A stretch of DNA of 64,000 nt from Paraphoma chrysanthemicola (Eukaryota; Ascomycota; Dothideomycetes; Pleosporales; Phaeosphaeriaceae): assembly GCA_020744225.1 (NCBI GenBank), contig JAGMWG010000003.1, forward strand, positions 1,116,001 to 1,180,000. Reading direction: 5' to 3'. Positions 1 to 9,780 of this stretch are shown piece after piece. The notes under the pieces were generated by a model. That model made no database searches, was not told the origin of the DNA, and worked only from the letters and a program-made list of their open reading frames with translations. The position numbers and the translations under genes are program-made. Position 1 is the first letter of the stretch, and every line of letters begins with the position of its first letter.

Positions 1-18
1 CGCATCGAAACTACCAAA

Positions 19-1072
19 ATGACGACCGCCAAAGAAGCGATAGCTGAGAAGCTGCCCTCCAAAGAAGAGCTCAAGGAGGATGTTGTAGTAGCGACCAAGT
101 CCTCGCTACAGTCGCTGCGAGCACTCATTGCTGGCGGTGTAGGCGGTGTGTGCGCAGTTGTCGTGGGCCATCCTTTCGATCTAGTCAAGGTCCGATTACA
201 GACCTCGGAGAAGGGAGTCTACAATGGCGCCATGGACGTCGTAAGGAAGACTATTGCAAAAGAGGGACTTGCAAGAGGCCTGTATGCTGGTGTATCAGCT
301 CCGCTAGTCGGCGTCACACCCATGTGTAAGTGAGCCAAGCTCCAAACAGCAGGTGGAAGGTGTCATGCCAGCTAGATACTGATATCATACAGTTGCTGTA
401 TCATTCTGGGGCTATGATCTCGGAAAACAGCTCGTCTCTAGCGTATCGACCGTCCACAACAACCAGTACAGTGTAGCTCAGGTTTCGGCCGCCGGCTTCT
501 TCAGCGCGATTCCCATGACGATCATCACGGCACCATTTGAGCGCGTGAAAGTACTTCTCCAGATTCAAGGTCAAAAGCAGCTTGCGCCTGGAGAGAAGCC
601 CAAGTACTCCGGCGGTGTCGACGTTGTACGGCAGTTATACAAGGAGGGCGGAATTCGCTCTGTGTTCCGCGGGTCTGCTATGACACTGGCGCGTGATGGA
701 CCAGGCTCAGCGCTTTATTTCGCGACCTATGAGACAGTCAAGAGGAACCTGACACCCAAAGATCCCGTCACTGGGCTGCCAGGCCCATTGAGCATGCCCG
801 CAGTCATGACAGCTGGTGGTGCCGCAGGTATCGCCATGTGGATTCCCGTGTTCCCTATTGATACAATCAAGTCACGCTTGCAGAGTGCCGAAGGACGACC
901 GACGATTAGCGGCACCATCAAAGGCATCCACGCAAGCGGCGGTATCAAAGCTTTCTTCCCAGGTATTGGGCCTGCCATGGCCCGAGCAGTACCAGCCAAT
1001 GCCGCCACTTTTGCTGGCGTTGAGCTTGCACACAAGGCCATGACGAAGATGTTCGACCGAGACGGCGAGTAG
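19..1072 (+). CDS. crc1: Mitochondrial carnitine/acylcarnitine carrier
   Basis: Inner-membrane carrier of the SLC25 family that exchanges acylcarnitine for carnitine so acyl groups reach the mitochondrial matrix. Exons 19-325 and 393-1072 (67-nt intron, GTAAGT donor) give 328 aa, a normal carrier length. All three family repeats are visible with their PX[DE]XX[KR] signatures: HPFDLVKVRLQ in repeat 1, APFERVKVLLQ in repeat 2 and FPIDTIKSRLQ in repeat 3. The splice restores the second helix (GVTPM then FAVSFWGYDLGK), which supports the junction. The start ATG lies only 19 bases into the window, so the promoter is not visible. The carnitine assignment rests on remembered similarity to fungal AcuH/Crc1; another SLC25 substrate cannot be fully excluded. 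Confidence 0.9.
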
Positions 1073-1700
1073 CACTAAGCCAGAGATCTCCCTTCCCTAA
1101 TGCTTCTCCTCCGCTGTAACGTCCTTTAACGCCAGATCTTATGGATTCTCTTGCATTTCAAAAGGCGTCCGTCACGATTCATGTTAGTCTTCGTGAATAG
1201 AGGGACTTTAGACGGTTGTATACTCCCAATTACATTCAACTTTTTCCGAACCAAGTTCACGTTCGCTCATTATCTATTATCCGTGCTGCTGACCGCAGAA
1301 TACCTGACTTTGGGGCCAGCCGCACTGCCTTATGCAAGGGCGGCTTACAGAATGCGGCCAGAAAAGCCCACCGAACCTGGCGCATTCCTACCACATGCGA
1401 CCAAAGCCGTACAATCGGGTCAAAATATTGCCGAAAGCAGATCTGCAATTTCTTCTACGTTCCTTCTTTGTTGTGGCTCATCTGCCACCAATGGCCACTC
1501 AGCTCGCCACCACATTCGTGTTCTACATCTCGTCAACGTCTTTGTTCAGCAACCACCTTTAATAATTCTTCCCCTGGATCTGTTTCAGAAGCCGACTACT
1601 GAGCGCCGATCGGAATTGAGCGTGAGTGGGATTTCCTGAGTCGCGCCTGCCTCGCATCAGTACAGTAGCCGATCAGAGTATCATCGACAGAGGCACAACC
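1073..1700. other. Intergenic, 3' end of carrier and promoter of next gene
   Basis: About 630 bases. Reading frames here are short and overlapping with no recognisable protein. An open frame runs from 1626 into the next gene but begins with GTG; the first ATG in that frame is at 1701. I see no RNA gene or repeat. Confidence 0.5.
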
Positions 1701-3833
1701 ATGGACACGACACAGACTCAGAAAACGGCCCGGCCGCCGTCAACAAAACTGTCTCCTCTCAATCAACACCCCATTGCCTCCGGTCTTACGCCTTCGTCTC
1801 CAATAGTCACGCAGACTATCTTCCTCGAACACCCATCAGCAAAGCTATCATCCAGCCCCGCTTCGTCACCTCGAATCATTGATCCATCGCCGATGCGAAG
1901 GGGTTCCGTACACCCCACCATGAGCGATACCATGGAGAGAGGTGTAACTCCTGGTGCAGACTTTTTCGACGATGCATCGTCAGACTCCGACTGGGAAGAT
2001 TCTGAGGGAGACGTAACCCAGACATTCTCTGAGGCTGATCATCAAGGTCTCAGGAGCCTGGTACATGGTATATATGATGGAATTGATGGTACATCAAGAG
2101 GCAGAAGTAGGGAACGAAGCAATGTTACTGCCCTGCCACTCTTCAAACAGCCACCAGCTGCACACTCTGGGATTGGGATCTCGACTGATGGCATGCACTC
2201 AGGAGGTCCAGTTGACGAGAATGGTACCAAACGGGCGCGACAGGTGTCTTTGCAACGCTTGGACAAAGAGAGCGTCAGGGTTGTTCACAATCGCTCGAGC
2301 ACTGGTACTCCTAGAGACTCCTTGAGAAGCAGTATATCCCTTTCGGATAACGGGGCGCCATTTCCTGACCTACCTGGTTTCTTTTCTGAAAAACTCGCAT
2401 CGTCTGTCGGGTCACCGCGCAACACCAGTTTTCAAAGTCGGCATAGAAGGAACACCTCGGACAGCGTTATTGCAGGATCTATAATTGATGCGCACGTCAT
2501 GACCATGAGAGCGCTCGAGTCGCTTGATCGGTCGCCATCTGGCATCTTGAACGAGCCGAACGACCGTACATTTCCGAAACTTTCATCTTTCACGAACAAT
2601 CGACACATGAAGCTCTCGCCACTTCAGATCAAGTCTGCTGAGCGTGATGCAGAACGACCAGCTCATTTGCCTGACCACTTCATCAAGACCCCGTACCCAT
2701 TCACGGCCAAGAAAGAATTCCCAAAGCCGAAATCGCGGCCACGGCAACATGATGGCATGGAAAGCCCATACAGTGTAGATGGATTCACACGACTAGATAG
2801 TGGCTATGGCGACGGCGAGGACTTGGAGAGGAAGGAGTATGATGATGGAAAGGGCAAACATGTGCTCGGTCTAGCGGCGAGTGACGGCAGATACGATCTC
2901 AGGAGTCGACTAGAGAGAAACGAAGATGCTCAAGGCGTTATCAGAAGTCGAGCTGGCTCAGGCACAGAAGGTAGCGAGTGTGCTGTCTGGCTGAGTCTGC
3001 AGCGACAGCCATGGCGGAGGAATTTCCACGCTCAGCAAGCGAAGAGACTCGTCAAGATCACCGTGCCGGCAAACCTGACCACTAGTAGTTTCGATAGGGA
3101 ACACAAGAGCAGAGGATACCCCGAGACTCTCGATTTCGACGACCAATTCCTTGCCCAGCGACTCCAAGTCGGCTATCGAACATTATCCGGAAACTGGTTC
3201 CAGCGCACTTTTAGCGCAAGACAACTTGACGAGATTCGCCTCGGCCAAGTCAGTACTTGGAGCGGCACACTGCCCCAATCGCCAAGCAGCTCTCGTACAC
3301 CTGGCTTACTAGCCTCTGGCGCTGGCATAGACATTGATCCCGACACGCGAAGCCCGTTCACGGAAGAAAGTCTGATGAAGCTATATCACCGCCCAACGAC
3401 AGGCAAAGCGCGGTACACATGGGTTCACTGGGCTCGAAGAGTGGCGGCGTCGAACATCCCACGATTGAACAGTCGTGTATCCACGCTTTCGTCTCGACCC
3501 AGAGCAAGAAGTCTGGATGCGCGGCGAGAACATGATGACATTCATGCTCAGACACATGAGCCTTCGTCTGCTGAGACTGTGCCCAACTTCATCACTACTA
3601 TCGAATTCGCGCACGCTGTTTCGAAAGCCCGCGTCCTCGCTGCACTTACGCTCATGCTAATGATGTGCGTGGTAGCGACTCTACTCTGGATCTTCCTCGG
3701 TCCAGCAGGAAGTAGTTTACGACTGGACGAGAGCAAGCACCGCGCCGACCGAGTCGGAAGCGGGATGGGGATTGGTGTTTTGGTGCTGTTACTCGAGAGT
3801 GTAGGGTTCGGAGCGTGGTTGTGGTGTTCGTAG
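1701..3833 (+). CDS. Large disordered protein with C-terminal membrane segments, unknown function
   Basis: Single open frame of 710 aa from the first ATG. I do not recognise a named domain. The first ~450 residues are rich in Ser, Pro and charged residues and look disordered, with an acidic patch (DDASSDSDWEDSEGD). A more ordered stretch near residues 465-600 contains FDDQFLAQRLQVGYRTLSG and a Trp-rich piece (RYTWVHWARRVAASN). Near the C-terminus two hydrophobic segments follow (VLAALTLMLMMCVVATLLWI, then GIGVLVLLLESVGFGAWLW), so the protein is probably tail-anchored or a hairpin membrane protein with its bulk in the cytosol. The length of open frame and fungal-like composition support a real gene. 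An unseen short intron or upstream exon is possible. Confidence 0.65.
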   Translation: MDTTQTQKTARPPSTKLSPLNQHPIASGLTPSSPIVTQTIFLEHPSAKLSSSPASSPRIIDPSPMRRGSVHPTMSDTMERGVTPGADFFDDASSDSDWEDSEGDVTQTFSEADHQGLRSLVHGIYDGIDGTSRGRSRERSNVTALPLFKQPPAAHSGIGISTDGMHSGGPVDENGTKRARQVSLQRLDKESVRVVHNRSSTGTPRDSLRSSISLSDNGAPFPDLPGFFSEKLASSVGSPRNTSFQSRHRRNTSDSVIAGSIIDAHVMTMRALESLDRSPSGILNEPNDRTFPKLSSFTNNRHMKLSPLQIKSAERDAERPAHLPDHFIKTPYPFTAKKEFPKPKSRPRQHDGMESPYSVDGFTRLDSGYGDGEDLERKEYDDGKGKHVLGLAASDGRYDLRSRLERNEDAQGVIRSRAGSGTEGSECAVWLSLQRQPWRRNFHAQQAKRLVKITVPANLTTSSFDREHKSRGYPETLDFDDQFLAQRLQVGYRTLSGNWFQRTFSARQLDEIRLGQVSTWSGTLPQSPSSSRTPGLLASGAGIDIDPDTRSPFTEESLMKLYHRPTTGKARYTWVHWARRVAASNIPRLNSRVSTLSSRPRARSLDARREHDDIHAQTHEPSSAETVPNFITTIEFAHAVSKARVLAALTLMLMMCVVATLLWIFLGPAGSSLRLDESKHRADRVGSGMGIGVLVLLLESVGFGAWLWCS

Positions 3834-4027
3834 ATGGAGGTACACATGTACATTTTTACCAAACTCATTGAAAAGAGTAGATGGGGCTTCATGTAGATAT
3901 TCAGATACTTGGAGATGTAATTGTAGCATATATATTCATGACTTTTTGTGGACCATTGCTTTTTGACGCCAACAATAAATACCATGACTCGAAGTGAGAC
4001 TTCATGTTACCCTCATAAATCGCTGCA

Positions 4028-4639
4028 TCACAAAGTTTCGAGGCCAGATTTTCGTCTTTTTGCTTCTCTCGCTTTTGCTGCGTTTTCCTGCAGCTTTCTT
4101 TTCGCCGCTCGCTTCCCTCTTGTTCCCACCGCCCCCACTGCATTACTTCTCAATGGTGGTGGGACTGACGCGCTACTCCCTGACGCACCCTCTCCTACAG
4201 GAAAAGACAAGAAAGTCTCAGCCTCTACACACATCCTCGCATCACCATATCCATCCCAAGTCACACGCTCATCGCTCTCAAACGCGGCCTCAAAGTCCTC
4301 CGATGCGAGCAATCCTGCAGTCCTTCGAGGCGAAATTGAGTGCTCTCGTCGCGAAGCGCTGCGGACGATGGCTTCGCGTCGCAGATTAGTCGGCGGTCGG
4401 CGCGTTGGAGTGTACTGCCTCGTATGAGTGTCACTATTTGGTGTCGGTGGTTGGGTGGGATTGTTTGTAGTGTGGAATGAGATGAATGCTCGCACTTGTT
4501 CGAGGACGTGTTTGCTGTTCATCAGAGAAGCGATCTTGAGATCTAGTCTGCGGATCTGGTCGTCGAGACTCGCGAGCAGAGTGTTTGGTGAGGGGGAGTT
4601 TGAATTGATATCTGGTGTGAAACTGGGCAGTTCTGTCAT
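4028..4639 (-). CDS. Small coiled-coil basic protein, unknown function
   Basis: One exon of 203 aa starting at an ATG (4639). Residues ~22-55 form a heptad-like helix (ASLDDQIRRLDLKIASLMNS), followed by a Pro/Thr-rich stretch. The C-terminus is strongly basic (KRAAKRKLQENAAKAREAKR), consistent with nuclear localisation. I do not recognise a family. A second open frame upstream (to 4769, ATG start) overlaps in a different phase and could not be spliced in with the required phase. The gene lies tail to tail with the preceding one, 194 bases away. Frames on the plus strand here are also open, so this call is tentative. Confidence 0.45.
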   Translation of the reverse strand: MTELPSFTPDINSNSPSPNTLLASLDDQIRRLDLKIASLMNSKHVLEQVRAFISFHTTNNPTQPPTPNSDTHTRQYTPTRRPPTNLRREAIVRSASRREHSISPRRTAGLLASEDFEAAFESDERVTWDGYGDARMCVEAETFLSFPVGEGASGSSASVPPPLRSNAVGAVGTRGKRAAKRKLQENAAKAREAKRRKSGLETL

Positions 4640-5440
4640 CGCGTGAAGCTGGTGGTGCTGGTGATGTGCTGTGAAGCGACCGACCTGTATTAATCAGAGT
4701 CGTTGCTTGAGGCGACTGGTAGGGGAAAGTAAAAAGAGACTGTCTTTGCTGTGATTGTGTCTTTGACATGATACTTGATCAAAGTAAGATGTAATGGGTG
4801 TGAGTGAAGCTTGGCTTCATGTCATGCAAAGACAATGCATGTAATATACGCCGGGTAGAAGTGGTAACTGAAGAAGCACGACCGTACAGATACGACTGAG
4901 GTTTAGGTTAGACATGAGCTTGGATGTTAGTGAGGCTATTCGAAAACCCAGCTTCGAGATGCCACCGTGTGAAAGGTCCAATAATTATTCCACGCGAAGT
5001 CAAAGCGCTTGACATCATCTAGCACATGCTACAACCCTTGAATACCGCATGACGTGCCGTACAGAGCTGTATGACTTCTGGCTGCTATCATCACCCCATT
5101 TGAGTAGATGGCAGCAGACCTGGACGATGGCGAATGAGGATGAACAGATATTACATGACTACGTGGGGTCTCACGGTACCGAGACAATCGAAGATTAGCA
5201 CGCCTATAATCATGCTAATGCGAAGGTGCATACGGTTTCGTACTAACTGCGGTGAAAGTGATGATGAGTGTGAACCTCCAAGACCAGTGCTTTGAAGTTG
5301 GCCCTTTCCGTATTCGGCCTAGTCAGACGCGACTTCCGAACAAACAGAAACCCCAGTGGGACTTCGTGGGCATGTAGTAATGAATATTCGCGACATCCAC
5401 CGCCCTGGGCGATTTGGATGAAGCGCAATTGAGCGTTGCG
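4640..5440. other. Intergenic, divergent promoter region
   Basis: About 800 bases between the small minus-strand gene and the Myb gene. It holds both promoters. No open frame with protein-like composition, RNA gene or repeat was found. Confidence 0.45.
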
Positions 5441-8342
5441 ATGGGGCAGTCATCCTCGCAACCTGTTCCCGAACCACGTACGCCCATCTCTGTCCCGGCT
5501 ACACCACTTTCCCGAGCTTCGGTCGCGGAGCTCCATGCCCACCTCGAATATAGTGAGTAACGCGTCGAGACGCTGCCTCACTCGTGATTCGGGTTCCCCG
5601 CGCATTGCAGACCATGCAGGAGTCGGCTGACACGTTGGAATCACAGGTCCGATCATGGATACCCAATTAGCGGAGCGACAGCTTATCCAGGAGCAGGCGC
5701 GCGCTGAGCATCGAAGGGGCGACAATGGCGGCAGCAATAAGGGCAAGGGCAAGGGCAAGCTGAAGAGAATATCAAGTGGAAGGAAGTTACTTCTCGCCAA
5801 TCTGCCAAAGAAGGTGTATCCTAGGCCAGTGCGACCCACACCTTTGCCTTCGTTTACTCTCGACAACCATCAAGCATACGTGGACAGGCCGGACCCGCTA
5901 CAGGACCCGCCAGCCGACCCTCCCACGCCGATTGCGTCAGACCATCCAAACGCGACAAACCACGACGTCGAGGTACCTGATTCCCAGATCGAGCTACCGG
6001 CGCCCGCGCCCACGACCGACAATGCGCCCATGTCGCCGCCAATGACGTCAAGCATAGCCATACCTGCCAGCATGCCTGAGAAGACGCCGAAGAAGTCGAA
6101 GAAGAAGGACAAAAAGAGGACATGGGCTGAGATGGACCCCAGGAATGCGTTGTCCGAGCAAGTGGTTGCGGAGGACAACGGCAATAACATCAACGGCACA
6201 GCCGAGACGGTTTCACCTGCATCTCCAAGCTCTCAGCGCAAGCGCAAGCGCAGAAAGCCTCACGACGATCAAGAAGCCGGAATGGAGGAGACTGAAGAGC
6301 AGTCGCCACATGCGCTGGAAATGGCTGAGGAGCTGGTCACTAGCCCACAGGAGACTCCCATAGCTACAATGGGCCCAAGAAAGAAGTGGCGACTGCTAAG
6401 GAAGCCTGCGCTACCAGATCCAATCGAGGACGAGGACGTCCCGCCTGGTTCTCCCAAGCAAGTGGATCCTGAGGTGCAGATGCTTGAGAGCGCAAACACC
6501 CGCCCTGAGGAAGTTGACGTTATTGACGGCCCCTCACAGCTAGGTGGAAACTTGACCAGCCGACTCAAGAAAGCCAAGCCGCGTTCACAAACATTTCCTG
6601 AAAGCACGAGTGTTCTAGATACATCGAGCGCATCAATCGAATCCGATCCTATCTCCGACGATAACGATGACATGAATTATGCCCCTCCAGCGCATCATGA
6701 GACGCCCCCCACCGCGGAAGATGCGTCTCCAGATGGCGATGAGATGCTCCGTGGTTCTACAAGCAACACCAAGACTCCAAAAACGAAGAAACAGAAGGAG
6801 AGGAAGAAGAGAACCCCAAAGGCAACGCAAGAGACGGCAAGACCCAAGGCGCCACGCACAAGCGAGCAGCGTCGTCAGTCCGGCCGGAAACGCACACTGG
6901 GTGATTTTGAATCAGTAGCTGAGCGATCTCTTAACACCGTCCGACAGCTTAACCATCCGCCTGACATAAGAGACGGAGGTTCCTTTACTAGTGACGAAGA
7001 AGAGCTCATTCGAAGAGCTATTCGCGACTATCAGCAAAGAAAGAATATTGAAACACAAGAACTCGTCGACATTATTCAGTGGACAGACGACAGTCACGAT
7101 CGTTCAATGCATCGACCTCTAAGCGAATGGCGGCAAGAGGAACTAGATGCTAGGCGAGAAAGCACCGAGTTTTGGCAGGACTTGCAACAAATAGGTTTGA
7201 CACGAAAATTCGTTCGCGTAAAAAACCATGTTCGGTCTCACTATCATACATACAAGGTTGGTAGATGGACGGAAGAGGAGGACGAGGAAATACAGAGTCT
7301 CTATAAGCTACACCCCAACAGGTGGAAACTTATAGCCCAGATCTTGGGCACCCGCTCCCCTCTTGATGTTCAGAACCGTTGGAAGGACTACGTTCAGTTC
7401 GGCGAAAACCGGAAAATGCAGCGATGGACTGAGGAAGAAGAGAGCTTACTGGAGCAAGCTGTTGCCAAGGTGGTGGACAGGCTCGAAACTCACCGAGCCG
7501 CTACACAGCAAGGTCCGCTTCAAGTTTACACAAGCGCGGACATCAACTGGCTACAAGTGGCAATTGAAATGGGGAATGTTCGCAGTCGCCTTCAATGCTT
7601 TGTCAAATGGCAACGGATGAAAGGCAACGAGACAATCCGGCCATCGCCAAACTACTCAGCTCGAGCTGGGTCTACTTCGAGAGAGACACTCGAGGAAGCA
7701 CCGAGACCGCTCGAGCCACGGCGCAAGTCCGAAAAATCGGCAGCGTCTGCTGACGCCCCCTTGGAGCATGCAAAAGAACCTGGCAAAAAGGTACAGAAGA
7801 ATAGCACGCCAGGGTCAAAACCGCGGTCTACTCGACAACCGCGCACACCTGGTTTGGATCAAATGAGAATCGGTGATAAGCACGATCTGGTAGAAGCGAT
7901 TGCACGACAAACAGTGGAGAATGAGGAAGATATTGATTGGCACCAGATCGCAGCCAAGATGAAGCAATCGTGGTCGTTGCGAACACTCCAAGCTGCTTTC
8001 AAAAATTTGCTTGACAAAGTCATGGATCAAGGAAATTTATCCGATACTGTTGATGAACTGCTTCTCTACCTTATACGCCAGTACAGCGACGAGGAGCGGA
8101 AGGACTACTACGACCCAGACAAGGACATTGAGGCCGAGGATGAGACGCCTCAGTCAGGTGCTGGGGAGGACCATGCCGCGGCGAGTGTGCCCAAAACGAA
8201 GAGAAAGAGGAAGTTCAATGTCTCTCAAGGAGCTTCAACACCGCGCACTACACCTGCGAAGCAAAAGAAAAAGAATTCCGTAAATTCAACGCCGAGGTCA
8301 TACAAGTCGAATGCAACAATCACTGCAAGCGACGACGAGTGA
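5441..8342 (+). CDS. Reb1/TTF1-like Myb-domain DNA-binding protein
   Basis: Exons 5441-5552 and 5647-8342 (94-nt intron) encode 935 aa. The first ~430 residues are charged, Pro/Ser/Lys-rich and contain Lys-rich nuclear-signal patches (TPKKSKKKDKKR). From about residue 470 comes a tandem Myb/SANT region: SFTSDEEELIRRAIRDYQQ, then RWTEEEDEEIQSLYKLHPNRW with ILGTRSPLDVQNRWKDY, then RWTEEEESLLEQAV with VRSRLQCFVKWQRMK. This order, with an extra helical domain before the canonical repeats, resembles the Reb1/TTF1/DMTF1 class that binds rDNA terminators and promoters. A role in Pol I termination or replication-fork barriers is inferred only. The first exon starts MGQSSSQP, which resembles an N-myristoylation signal and is odd for a nuclear factor. 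The splice junction (LEY-SPIMDTQ) is phase-consistent. Confidence 0.8.
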
Positions 8343-9780
8343 GACTTGTAGGGCGTATCGCTGGGCGCGGGGGAATTTGGGGTTGGTGTTTAATTTTGAC
8401 TCCGTTGCATATTAGCTTGTATGAATTATACCCATTGAATTGCGATGCAGTCAACCCGTTGCACAGGGCAGACTAGGCGCAACAGAATACTTCCTGCAGC
8501 CAAACAGAATAGCTCTACAATAAACAACATGAACATTATATCGACTTTGCGCAAATTGACACAAGAATCTGAGGCTTTGCCCGAAGTGATAGTTTGTCAA
8601 CATCGACTTCGTCACCCGTCTTACTGTGCTACATTCGTTGAATACACGAGCATGCTAATCAACAACTGAAACCCAGGGGAATTAATCGCGTACACAAGCA
8701 CAGATGCTGGATCGATGCGGATGCGAGGGCGGGTACACAGATTACAAACAGTTTGAAACGGTTTTGCCACAGCAGCACACAGCCACGCTCAACCCTTCAA
8801 CGGGCGCACACTGGAGCGGCCTCCTGGGCAAAGAGAGCCGTCAATAGCGCAAAAATAGAAAATCAGGGTCACAACACCATTGAGCTAATGTGCGCGCTAT
8901 TGAAATCTCCGGGACGTAAGCGTATACGGAGCATCAGGTGCATGGAGGTGGGTGTGCACCCTCTTGGAAACGGCCGAGGTGGTGCGCGAGTGGGGCCCAG
9001 CAATTCCATCAGCAGCCGCCAACGAGTCGAGCAACAGCAGCAAAGAAAGGGGAGAGTGTTCGAGCTCCTCGCAAGTGCGTCCGCGGGATGGGTCTTCATC
9101 CAGCATCTAGGTTCAGGCACAATGGCCATTGTTGGGGGTTGACTACTGGCTCGCAGCCTTGTTCTCAAAACATGGAAGGCCCGCTTTTCGCGTCTTCGCT
9201 TGGCACATGTCACGCTTCAATGCATGGCAATCCCTACGCCGCAGCCAATGCAATCCTTGTCACACCGTTGCACCCAATCGTGATGCTATCGATCCTTGCC
9301 CGATGCAGTTCTCTCATGACGTTGCCTGTGGACGACCTACCAGTTACGGGACTCGCGATGTGCGGGAGGGTAGCGAGCCGACGAGGAGGCGTTGAGATGC
9401 GCTGGAATGGCTTGTGGGAATATGTGCCCCAGGTATCCGCCAGGTTCAGCTGCTTTGCTGCAGCATTCTCGTCCCTCCGTCGGTGAGGCACAGTTCACTG
9501 TTGTGGATCACGACGGCTCACTTTTTGATTGCGTACCTGGATCACTTACCGAGTGTTTGACAATCTGCAAATCAGCATCTCCCGACCTTGCCACTCATCC
9601 CGACGTATATCACCACCCGTTAACGACGGCTCGGTAACGCAGCTTATCGCTTCTTCAACCGGTTTACGCTTTCAGACGTCATTCATACAGGCGCCCCTTC
9701 CTCGTTCTCGCAATTTCGCCATTTTCAATTGACGACTGCACGACTTGCACGCGACCATCTACGGTCGCCATCTTTGTGTG
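8343..9780. other. Long intergenic region upstream of kelch gene
   Basis: About 1.4 kb. Several open frames on both strands (for example 8753-9486) are low-complexity and lack family resemblance. The frame leading into the next gene extends to 9745 with a TTG; the first ATG is 9781. I see no tRNA, repeat or mobile element. It is probably a 3' UTR plus a long promoter and leader. Confidence 0.4.

Noticed and set aside
1626..1700. Upstream extension of the disordered membrane protein
   Set aside because: The frame begins with GTG; the first ATG is at 1701.
8753..9486. Overlapping plus-strand frames of 129 and 182 residues
   Set aside because: Low-complexity sequence, no family resemblance and equally long frames on the other strand.
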